Assembly (NCBI RefSeq): GCF_000284095.1
Contig: NC_017068.1
Coordinates: 496,001-560,000, forward strand
DNA length: 64,000 nucleotides
Origin: Selenomonas ruminantium subsp. lactilytica TAM6421
GTDB taxonomy: Bacteria > Bacillota > Negativicutes > Selenomonadales > Selenomonadaceae
Direction: 5' to 3'
Part shown: positions 17,123 to 23,197 of the stretch, piece by piece
Layout of the letters: the number at the start of each line of letters is the position of its first letter
Position numbering within the stretch: position 1 is the first letter of the stretch
Program-made: the position numbers and the translations under genes
The notes under the pieces: generated by a model
Told to the model about the DNA's origin: nothing
The model's input: only the letters and a program-made list of their open reading frames with translations
The model's database searches: none

Positions 17123-17359
17123 TTGAAAAGAAATGTTCAACTGCCCTACGAACTGTTCGTAGCGCTTATCAAATTTCATCTGTTTCAGGATGATGACTAT
17201 GCAGATGAAATTGCAACAGGCTTGGAGCAGAAGCTCGATGCGCTTGTAAGGCATGAGCTTTATGCGAAGTACAAGACTGCACCAACGGAAGAAGAACGAG
17301 AGAAGGCACGGCAGGAATACCTGGATGAACGTGGCGTTCGTGAGCGTTTCCGATGGTGA
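17123..17359 (+). CDS. Small conserved-type element protein of unknown function
   Basis: A 78-aa charged, mostly helical protein (QLPYELFVALIKFHLFQDDD near the start, ending DERGVRERFRW). It begins with TTG behind GGATAGGA and lies between the RepA-like and relaxase genes. Similar short acidic-helical proteins are common in Clostridia-type mobilizable elements. I assign no function. Confidence 0.6.
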   Translation: MKRNVQLPYELFVALIKFHLFQDDDYADEIATGLEQKLDALVRHELYAKYKTAPTEEEREKARQEYLDERGVRERFRW

Positions 17360-17379
17360 TTTCTCCGTGGAGACAAACG

Positions 17380-17405
17380 ACAGGAGCGTGGCACGCTCCT
17401 GTTTT
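17380..17405 (+). terminator. Intrinsic terminator after the small element gene
   Basis: CAGGAGCGT (17381-17389) pairs perfectly with ACGCTCCTG (17393-17401), followed by four T. The next ~130 bases hold no convincing gene and lead into the candidate oriT. Confidence 0.75.
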
Positions 17406-17534
17406 AGGCAGACAAGGAGAAGCGGAAGATGCCCTACGGCGAAACCTGCAGGGTGTCGGGAGTAGCCCTCTGAGAGCGCAAAACCTGTTTACAGGTTGCA
17501 TTTTTGATGGCTCTGCTGTCAAAAGTGCTTTTGC

Positions 17535-17555
17535 GTTACTCTTGACAAGAGTAAC
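17535..17555 (+). other. Candidate oriT inverted repeat upstream of the relaxase
   Basis: GTTACTCTT and AAGAGTAAC form a perfect 9-bp inverted repeat with a 3-base loop, 48 bases before the relaxase start. Such hairpins mark nic regions of MOBV-type systems. The nick site itself cannot be assigned here. Confidence 0.45.
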
Positions 17556-17602
17556 AGAACCCGCCGCCGATGCGGCGTTACAAAGGAAGTGATGTATTTG
17601 AT

Positions 17603-18820
17603 ATGATGAGAACCATCAGTGCAATGGTCGGTAAAGGATCTGTCAGCCATAACAGCCGCCAGTTCAATGCAAAGAACACTGACCCGGAGCGTACTCCCCT
17701 GAATATCAATTACTGTAATGAAGATATCAGGCAGGTGTATCACCGACTGTTCGATGATGCTTTGGAACGCTTCAATGACAAGCAGACCAGATCTGACCGA
17801 AGAATAGATGATTATTACGAGAAGATCCGCAGAGGAAAACAGGAGAAACCATTTCATGAGCTAATCCTTCAGATCGGTAACTGCGATGATACTGGAGCAA
17901 CTACTGATGTGGGAGCGCACGCAAAGGCAGCTCTTGATGAATATTACAGAGGTTTTGCAGAGCGCAATCCGAACCTGTGTGTGTTCTCAGCTCATCTCCA
18001 CATGGATGAAGCAACGCCCCATATTCACATTGATTTCGTGCCATTTATTACCGGCAGCAAGCGTGGCCTTGATACCAGGGTATCACTGAAACAAGCTCTG
18101 GCTGCGCAGGGGTTCAAGGGTGGCACACGAAGAGAGACAGAATGGAGCCAATGGGTACAATCTGAAAAAGAGCAGCTTGCAATGGTTATGGAGCGACACG
18201 GCTTTGAGTGGGAGCACAAAAGCACTCATGAGAAGCACCTGTCTGTATTGGAATACGAGAAGAAGGTTCGCGCAGAGGAGGTGGCGGAGCTTGATGCGCA
18301 GGTAACGGAGAAGAAGTCAGAAATAGCGGCCCTTGACCAGCAGGCAGAACAGGCGCAGGCTGAAGTGAAGGAGATAGAAGCTGTACTTGCTACGGTCGAA
18401 AAACAGCAGGTCAAGCTTGCAGAAATTGAGAAGGTACAGCCAAAGAAATCTGCCTTGACCAGCAAGGTATCCATGACAGAAGCCGAATATGAAACGCTCC
18501 AAACTGCCGCTAAAAAGTATGTGACCTATAAGCGGAAAGATATTGGATTACAGAAACAGGTAGACCAGTTGACGGAGCAGTTGGCCCAAAAGGATAGCTT
18601 TATTGATAAGCTTAAGGGTATCATTGCCGGGCTGAAGAATAAGATCGCTGAGCTGGAACAAAAGCTCAGCTCCAGGGACAGCATTCGTGAGCAGATGGAG
18701 CGAGGCAGATTGAAATCCGAGAATGACAGTCTCAGAAAAGAGAATCAAAAGCTGAGAGATGTACTGGCAGCTCATGGAATACCGTTTGGAAGAAAACAGG
18801 TGGATCGTGACAGCAGGTAA
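17603..18820 (+). CDS. MOBV-type relaxase (MobA/Pre family)
   Basis: A ~405-aa mobilization protein that would nick and bind the transferred DNA strand. The relaxase domain (~residues 1-220) shows HLHMDEATPHIHIDFVPF, the HxDExxPHxH metal-binding motif of the MobV/Pre family. Its N-terminus reads MRTISAMVGKGSVSHNSRQF. Residues ~230-400 are a long coiled coil (VAELDAQVTEKKSEIAALDQ). The open frame begins at 17570, but the ATG at 17603 gives the family-like N-terminus. A terminator follows, separating it from the ars operon. Confidence 0.9.
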   Translation: MMRTISAMVGKGSVSHNSRQFNAKNTDPERTPLNINYCNEDIRQVYHRLFDDALERFNDKQTRSDRRIDDYYEKIRRGKQEKPFHELILQIGNCDDTGATTDVGAHAKAALDEYYRGFAERNPNLCVFSAHLHMDEATPHIHIDFVPFITGSKRGLDTRVSLKQALAAQGFKGGTRRETEWSQWVQSEKEQLAMVMERHGFEWEHKSTHEKHLSVLEYEKKVRAEEVAELDAQVTEKKSEIAALDQQAEQAQAEVKEIEAVLATVEKQQVKLAEIEKVQPKKSALTSKVSMTEAEYETLQTAAKKYVTYKRKDIGLQKQVDQLTEQLAQKDSFIDKLKGIIAGLKNKIAELEQKLSSRDSIREQMERGRLKSENDSLRKENQKLRDVLAAHGIPFGRKQVDRDSR

Positions 18821-18833
18821 ATAACAGTAAGTG

Positions 18834-18876
18834 CGGCGGCATTCGGGGAAACTCGGATGCTGCCGTTTTCTTTTTT
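18834..18876 (+). terminator. Terminator after the relaxase gene
   Basis: A 14-bp stem (18834-18847 with 18852-18865, loop GAAA) is followed by TTTTCTTTTTT. It insulates the ars promoter from mobilization transcription. Confidence 0.8.
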
Positions 18877-18882
18877 GATGCA

Positions 18883-18934
18883 TTGACAAACGTCTATGCG
18901 TATGATATTATACACATAGATATAAATCTATGTG
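18883..18934 (+). promoter_or_regulatory. ars promoter and ArsR operator
   Basis: TTGACA (18883-18888), 17 bases, TATTAT (18906-18911). Directly downstream is a perfect inverted repeat, CACATAGAT (18913-18921) with ATCTATGTG (18926-18934). It overlaps the expected start and is the likely binding site of the ArsR encoded 11 bases later. Confidence 0.85.
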
Positions 18935-18944
18935 AGGTGATGGT

Positions 18945-19259
18945 ATGACGAGAGAAGAAGTATCCCAGATCTGTAAAGCGATGTCTGACACAAACAGACT
19001 GCGTATTATTGAGATGCTGACTATAGGCGAGAAATGTGGATGTGAGCTTCTGGATGAGCTTCAGGTCACGCAGCCTACGCTTTCCCATCATATGAAGGTT
19101 CTGGCAGATTGCGGTCTTGTTTCATCTTACAAAGAGGGCAAGTGGCACCATTATTCCATTAACTGTGAGAGATTCATCGAGTTCAAGGAGCATCTGAATT
19201 CTATCAGTTGCTGCAGCACAGACAGCACGGACAAAGCAGAACAGAAGTCATGTTGCTGA
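18945..19259 (+). CDS. arsR: ArsR/SmtB-family arsenic-responsive repressor
   Basis: A 104-aa winged-helix repressor that releases DNA when it binds arsenite. The DNA recognition helix is in LQVTQPTLSHHMKVLADCGL. The metalloid-binding cysteines are in EKCGCELL ahead of it, the ArsR CxC type, and two further CC pairs occur at the C-terminus (SCCSTD and KSCC). It is the first gene of the arsenic operon with its own operator. A second, related palindrome upstream of the next gene suggests two control points. Confidence 0.93.
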   Translation: MTREEVSQICKAMSDTNRLRIIEMLTIGEKCGCELLDELQVTQPTLSHHMKVLADCGLVSSYKEGKWHHYSINCERFIEFKEHLNSISCCSTDSTDKAEQKSCC

Positions 19260-19290
19260 GATAAATAAGAAATATATCTGCAGAAGATGT

Positions 19291-19425
19291 GCCGGTTGAA
19301 ACATACCGGCAAAAAATAAAATGTATAAATAGATAAGTATCTATCTGATGCAGCCGACCGAAGTGGGTCGGCATATATTAGGTTTGATATATAGATAGGC
19401 ATCAATCTGACAAGGAGGATTACTT
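19291..19425 (+). promoter_or_regulatory. arsR-arsP intergenic: hairpins and second ArsR-like site
   Basis: 166 bases separate the genes. Two hairpins are clear: GCCGGT/ACCGGC (19291-19310) and GCCGACC/GGTCGGC (19353-19372). Between them is a perfect ATAGATA/TATCTAT palindrome (19329-19344) that shares its core with the ArsR operator, and a looser copy lies near 19391-19408. A second ArsR-controlled promoter is plausible, though I could not assign clean -35 and -10 elements. Confidence 0.5.
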
Positions 19426-20439
19426 ATGCATGGCATCATAAGTATATGGGATTTCTTCCAGAAGCAGGTGTTAGGGCTCAGGTGGCTAAACACACTGATC
19501 GGAAGTTTGTTGCAAGCGATTGGAATGAATCCGGAAACAAAGCTGTATTCAGCAATACAGTTCTTTATCTACGATAGTTTTAAGATATTTTTTCTGCTGT
19601 CTGTACTGATTTTCATTATCAGCTACATACAGAGCTATTTTCCGCCACAGCGAACCAGAAGAATCCTGGGAGGAATCAAAGGCTTTCCTGGAAGAGCGAT
19701 GGGAGCAATATTGGGAATACTGACACCGTTCTGCTCCTGCTCCAGCATCCCGCTGTTTATTGGTTTCTGCAGCGCTGGGCTTCCGATTGGCGTAACACTC
19801 AGCTTCCTGATTATGTCCCCCATGGCGGACCTTGGAAGTCTGACCATGCTGATGACACAGTTTGGCTGGAAAATTGCTTTTGCCTATCTGGTGACTGGAT
19901 TTGTCATCGCTGTGACCGGTGGAACAATCATCGAAAAGCTGGGAATGGAGAAATACGTTGCGGATTATATCCGAAATGCACATCTGGCGGAGTCGGATGA
20001 AGAAAAGCTGACCTTCAAGGACAGACTGCATGTGGCTGTCGAAGGTGTAGTTGACATCGTAAAGCGTGTTTGGCCGTATATTTTCCTGGGTGTTGGCATC
20101 GGTTCTCTGATCCACAATGTGATTCCGCAGGAAATTGTGCAGTCGATTCTCGGTAGAGAGCAATGGTACAGTGTCCTTCTTGCATGTCTCGTGGGAATTC
20201 CCATGTATGCAGATATTTTCGGGGCTATCCCAATTGCTGAAGCGCTTCTGGCAAAGGGTGCCGGACTCGGAACGGTAATCAGTTTCATGATGAGCGTTAC
20301 GTCCCTGTCTTTGCCATCCATGATCATGTTGGCTAAGGCCATGAAGAAAAAGCTGCTTATTACCTTTATTGTCACGGTATCTGCAGGCATCGTCCTGATC
20401 GGATATATCTTTAATGCGTTTGCATATCTTTTTATTTAA
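19426..20439 (+). CDS. ArsP/YraQ-family (DUF318) permease
   Basis: A 337-aa polytopic inner-membrane protein with about eight hydrophobic segments. The family signature TPFCSCSSIPLFIGFCSAGLP holds the conserved cysteines, and a second repeat contains GIPMYADIFGAIPIAEALL. Some members (ArsP) export trivalent organoarsenicals such as methylarsenite. Other members of the broader family have different or unknown cargo. The arsenic operon context favours the ArsP role. The ATG follows AAGGAGG. Confidence 0.82.
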   Translation: MHGIISIWDFFQKQVLGLRWLNTLIGSLLQAIGMNPETKLYSAIQFFIYDSFKIFFLLSVLIFIISYIQSYFPPQRTRRILGGIKGFPGRAMGAILGILTPFCSCSSIPLFIGFCSAGLPIGVTLSFLIMSPMADLGSLTMLMTQFGWKIAFAYLVTGFVIAVTGGTIIEKLGMEKYVADYIRNAHLAESDEEKLTFKDRLHVAVEGVVDIVKRVWPYIFLGVGIGSLIHNVIPQEIVQSILGREQWYSVLLACLVGIPMYADIFGAIPIAEALLAKGAGLGTVISFMMSVTSLSLPSMIMLAKAMKKKLLITFIVTVSAGIVLIGYIFNAFAYLFI

Positions 20440-20453
20440 CGGAGGAATGAATT

Positions 20454-20870
20454 ATGGCACTGTTTGGATTTGGTAAGAAGAAAGAAGAAGTTAAGGAGAA
20501 CACTTCCTGCTGTGGGAGCACTCCTGCACCTGAAGTAAAGGCAGAGCCTGTTTGCTCCTGCAACGGAAATGCACCTGAATTTGTGGCAAGTGAGGGCTGC
20601 TGCGGAGGCGGTGAATGCGGCATTCGGAGCATTAAGGTTCTTGGCCCGGGATGTAAGAGCTGCCACGAATTGAATGAAGCAACTGTAGCTGCAGTAAAGG
20701 AACTTGGAATGTCCATTGTGGTGGAATACATCACTGATATGGAAAAGATCGTAAGCTACGGTGTTATGAGTATGCCTGCACTGGTTATCAACGAAAAGGT
20801 CGTATCCGCTGGTAAAGCACTGAAGCCTGCTGAAATCATCAAGCTGCTTAAGAAGCTGGGATACTGCTAA
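20454..20870 (+). CDS. Thioredoxin-like small redox protein with Cys-rich N-terminus
   Basis: A 138-aa cytoplasmic protein. The C-terminal ~78 residues form a small thioredoxin fold of the redox-active disulfide type (IKVLGPGCKSCHELNE), with active-site CKSC and cis-Pro in SMPALVINE. The N-terminal ~55 residues carry several Cys clusters (SCCGS, CSC, GCCGGGECG) that could bind arsenite or another metal. It follows the permease by 14 bases. Reduction of ArsC, or hand-over of As(III) to the permease, is an inference. Confidence 0.82.
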   Translation: MALFGFGKKKEEVKENTSCCGSTPAPEVKAEPVCSCNGNAPEFVASEGCCGGGECGIRSIKVLGPGCKSCHELNEATVAAVKELGMSIVVEYITDMEKIVSYGVMSMPALVINEKVVSAGKALKPAEIIKLLKKLGYC

Positions 20871-20892
20871 TTAACATCTGGAGGTGGTCTTC

Positions 20893-21939
20893 ATGGAAAA
20901 GACAAAACAGGCAGGAATCAGTTCCTTCCAAAAATATCTGACACTCTGTGTATTAGCATGTATGGTAATCGGCGTGTTGATCGGTAAGTTTGCGCCTGCT
21001 GTGCCTTCTACCTTGGGAAAACTGGAGATCGCCGGTATTTCTATTCCGATTGCTATCCTGATCTGGATCATGATCTACCCGATGATGCTGAAAGTGGATT
21101 TTCAGAGCGTAAAGCAGGTCGGCAGAAATCCGAAGGGGCTGTTTGTGACCTGGATCGTGAACTGGCTCATTAAGCCTTTCACTATGTATGGAATTGCGGC
21201 ACTGTTCTTCTTTGCAATTTTTAAGGGATCCATCGCTCCGGAGCTTGCAACGGAGTATCTCGCAGGCACAGTGCTTTTAGGCGCAGCTCCCTGCACGGCA
21301 ATGGTATTCGTCTGGAGTACACTTACAAAGGGAAATCCGGCATATACAGTAGTGCAGGTTGCAACTAATGACCTGATCATTCTGATTGCCTTTGTTCCCA
21401 TCGTGAAATTCTTGCTGGGTGTATCTAATGTAAGCGTTCCTTACAGCACTCTGTTTATCAGTGTGATCCTTTTTGTGGTAATCCCGTTGGCAGGAGGTAT
21501 TCTGACAAGAATCCGGGTAGTAAAACAAAAGGGTCAGACCTTCTTTGAGGATGAGTTTGTCCACAAGTTTGATAATGCGACAACGATTGGTCTGTTGCTG
21601 ACCCTGGTTCTTATCTTTGCATCCCAGACCGAGGTGATCCTTTCAAATCCGCTGCATATCGTTCTGATTGCTATACCGCTGACCATCCAGACCGTTTTGA
21701 TATTCTCTGTTGCGTATATCACAGCAAAACTGGTGAAGCTGCCTCACGATATCGCAGCACCTGCCGGTATGATCGGTGCTTCCAATTTCTTTGAACTTGC
21801 AGTAGCGGTAGCGATTGCTTTATTCGGAACGACCAGCCCGGCTGCTCTGGCTACAACGGTTGGTGTGCTGACAGAGGTCCCTGTAATGCTCTTGTTGGTT
21901 AAGGTTGCAAACAGCACGAAGGGATGGTTTCAGAAATGA
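20893..21939 (+). CDS. acr3: Arsenite efflux permease of the ACR3 family
   Basis: A 348-aa inner-membrane protein with ten predicted transmembrane segments that exports arsenite. The conserved cysteine segment LGAAPCTAMVFVWS holds the substrate-binding Cys, followed by the NDLIILIAFVPI helix. The second inverted half contains APAGMIGASNFFELAVAVA. The length is normal for bacterial ACR3. The ATG at 20893 follows GGAGGTGG. The gene overlaps arsC by 4 bases, so the pump and reductase are translated together. Confidence 0.94.
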   Translation: MEKTKQAGISSFQKYLTLCVLACMVIGVLIGKFAPAVPSTLGKLEIAGISIPIAILIWIMIYPMMLKVDFQSVKQVGRNPKGLFVTWIVNWLIKPFTMYGIAALFFFAIFKGSIAPELATEYLAGTVLLGAAPCTAMVFVWSTLTKGNPAYTVVQVATNDLIILIAFVPIVKFLLGVSNVSVPYSTLFISVILFVVIPLAGGILTRIRVVKQKGQTFFEDEFVHKFDNATTIGLLLTLVLIFASQTEVILSNPLHIVLIAIPLTIQTVLIFSVAYITAKLVKLPHDIAAPAGMIGASNFFELAVAVAIALFGTTSPAALATTVGVLTEVPVMLLLVKVANSTKGWFQK

Positions 21940-22340
21940 AAAAGAAAGTAGCATTTATCTGCGTTCATAATTCCTGCCGAAGTCAGATAGCAGAAGCTCT
22001 TGGACGACACTTGGCAGGAGATGTATTTGAAAGCTATTCTGCCGGAACTGAGACGAAGCCTCAGATCAATCAGGATGCGGTACGTCTCATGAAAGAACTC
22101 TATAATATCGATATGGAAGCTGATGGTCAGTACAGCAAACTGATCAGCGATATTCCTGAGCCGGACATAGCGATTTCCATGGGTTGTAATGTAGGCTGCC
22201 CGTTCATTGGAAGACCATTTGATGACAACTGGGGGCTGGATGATCCTACGGGAAAACAGGATGACGAATTTCGTGCAGTTATTGCGCAGGTTGATAGAAA
22301 TATCCAGTTGCTCAAAGAGACTATACTGCACAGTGCTTGA
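21936..22340 (+). CDS. arsC: Arsenate reductase, low-molecular-weight phosphatase type
   Basis: A 134-aa enzyme reducing arsenate to arsenite for export by the adjacent pump. The nucleophilic P-loop CVHNSCRSQIAEALGRHLAG is at the N-terminus. The downstream cysteines in SMGCNVGCPF would form the disulfide relay used by thioredoxin-coupled ArsC. The WGLDDPTGKQDDEF segment is also conserved in the family. The ATG at 21936 overlaps the acr3 stop (ATGA). The ATG at 21924 is too close to the ribosome site. Confidence 0.93.
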   Translation: MKKKVAFICVHNSCRSQIAEALGRHLAGDVFESYSAGTETKPQINQDAVRLMKELYNIDMEADGQYSKLISDIPEPDIAISMGCNVGCPFIGRPFDDNWGLDDPTGKQDDEFRAVIAQVDRNIQLLKETILHSA

Positions 22341-22571
22341 GGGACGAAACTGCCAACATAAAACTGTTATTGAGATTTCGGATTTCGAATGCTATAATAC
22401 ATCCAAGCCGATTGATATTATCCGCAGGGGACAATCCCGTGTTATCACGGCTGATAACATTTTGATAACAATAGCTGTGATACTCAGGATAATATGGATA
22501 CCACAAATAATCAGAAGAACAGGAATACATATCTTCTAAACAAAACTGTTTAAGAAATGGGTCCTGTTGTA
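22341..22571. repeat. Right end of the element with GATAAC boxes; no gene
   Basis: 231 bases without a credible gene. CTGATAACATTTTGATAACA (22451-22470) matches the left-end repeat at 13270-13289 with one difference. A GTTATC box at 22441-22446 faces it, making a local inverted repeat. These are probably recombination protein sites. Confidence 0.55.
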
Positions 22572-22583
22572 GAATTTGAGTAA
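22572..22583 (+). other. Right attachment core (attR)
   Basis: GAATTTGAGTAA is identical to the guaA stop-codon copy at 13200-13211. Host sequence is expected to resume directly after it. Confidence 0.8.
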
Positions 22584-22607
22584 GGTAAAATCTGTGTGTA
22601 AAATAAG

Positions 22608-22636
22608 TTGATTTATCTGATGCGTGGTGCTATACT
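22608..22636 (+). promoter_or_regulatory. Promoter of the antitoxin RNA
   Basis: TTGATT (22608-22613), 17 bases, TATACT (22631-22636). Transcription would start near 22643 and run into the terminator at 22688-22720. Confidence 0.75.
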
Positions 22637-22642
22637 TAAGGC

Positions 22643-22723
22643 AGTAGAACTCTACGGGTTATGAGTTTCGACTTCAAAAGATTAGAAAAATCCCCTGCGA
22701 ATGGTCCTCGCAGGGGATTTTTT
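22643..22723 (+). ncRNA. Candidate antisense antitoxin RNA (RNAII-like)
   Basis: A short transcript of ~80 nt is bounded by a good promoter and a strong terminator. Its 5' half (22653-22680) is a direct repeat of 22801-22830, which covers the toxin translation start on the opposite strand. CGGGTTATGA and CTTCAAAAG are identical in both. The RNA is therefore complementary to the toxin mRNA both at its start codon and at the shared terminator. This is the arrangement of the par/Fst toxin-antitoxin loci. Confidence 0.72.
22688..22720. terminator. Bidirectional terminator shared by toxin and antitoxin
   Basis: A perfect 13-bp stem (22688-22700 with 22708-22720) has A-runs on the left and T-runs on the right, so it works in both directions. 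Confidence 0.85.
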
Positions 22724-22740
22724 GTACCTCATCTACCGTC

Positions 22741-22827
22741 TCAGTGGTTTAACCAGTGGCCAAACAGTTCGACTAGGATTCCTACCAATAGCGGTATCAG
22801 TACGCGGGTTATGAAGTTCTCCTTCAA
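22741..22827 (-). CDS. Fst-like type I toxin peptide (28 aa)
   Basis: A 28-codon gene too short for normal gene calling. It starts with TTG at 22827, eight bases after a strong AAAGGAGG site. The peptide begins MKENFITRVLIPLLVGIL and ends GHWLNH. A single hydrophobic helix with a conserved Pro and Val-Gly pair and a polar WLN tail is the pattern of the Fst/PepA1/Ldr membrane toxins. An extended -10 (TGATAAAAT, 22869-22861 on this strand) precedes it. The transcript would end at the shared terminator. Overproduction would be expected to damage the inner membrane. Confidence 0.78.
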   Translation of the reverse strand: MKENFITRVLIPLLVGILVELFGHWLNH

Positions 22828-22910
22828 AAGAGTCACCTCCTTTCGCAAGGAGATGTTCCTATTTTATCACATCTCAATCACACAGACTAGTGTGAGGGAT
22901 AAAGAAAGTA

Positions 22911-22939
22911 TTGACGCAGCTGGCTAAAAATGGTACAAT
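22911..22939 (+). promoter_or_regulatory. ffs promoter
   Basis: TTGACG (22911-22916), 17-base spacer, TACAAT (22934-22939), predicting a start near 22946. A hairpin ATGCGGA/TCCGCAT (~22953-22975) lies between this start and the SRP core, so the RNA may carry a 5' extension. Confidence 0.75.
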
Positions 22940-22984
22940 CATACCTGTTCTTATGCGGATTCCCTTTTTCCGCATGATGTTCTT

Positions 22985-23125
22985 TTTCAGGTCGGGCTGC
23001 AGCGTCTTGGTCTTGCGCAATGGAGTCCTGTGAACCTCGTCAGGTCCGGAAGGAAGCAGCGATAAGCGGGGTGCTCCATGTGCCGCGAGGGTGCCTGGAG
23101 GCTGCGGTTCGACGTGGAAAAGAAT
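22985..23125 (+). ncRNA. ffs: Signal recognition particle RNA
   Basis: The diagnostic Ffh-binding core GTCAGGTCCGGAAGGAAGCA is at about 23039-23058, within a long imperfect hairpin. The 5' side, CGTCAGG, pairs with the region around GCCTGG, and the GTCG/CGAC ends close the stem. The RNA joins Ffh to target signal-peptide proteins to the membrane. The ends are approximate: the promoter and terminator would give a transcript of about 22946-23160. It precedes dnaX, as in many Firmicutes. Confidence 0.93.
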
Positions 23126-23138
23126 GGATGAATTTGGG

Positions 23139-23161
23139 GCAGCCGCAAGGCTGTCTTTTTT
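23139..23161 (+). terminator. ffs terminator
   Basis: CAGCC GCAA GGCTG hairpin followed by TCTTTTTT, ending 37 bases before dnaX. Confidence 0.8.
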
Positions 23162-23197
23162 CGTGTGTTGATTAGAAACTTTGTGTGGGGGAGCAGC

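Larger units (their letters stand above)
13200..22583. mobile_element. Integrative mobilizable element in guaA 3' end, with arsenic-resistance cargo
   Basis: The boundaries are a perfect 12-bp direct repeat, GAATTTGAGTAA, at the guaA stop (13200-13211) and at 22572-22583. One copy plus the intervening DNA is 9,372 bp. The integrase end is next to guaA. Order: repressor (reverse), excisionase-like, integrase, MobC-like, RepA-like ATPase, relaxase, then the ars operon. No type IV secretion genes are present, so transfer would need a helper conjugative element. The 3' end of guaA is a known integration hotspot. The exact ends are inferred from the repeat. Confidence 0.85.

Noticed and set aside
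22207-22539. 110-codon plus-strand frame overlapping the end of arsC and the element right end
   Set aside because: Out of frame with arsC, no ribosome site, and composition matches non-coding recombination sites.
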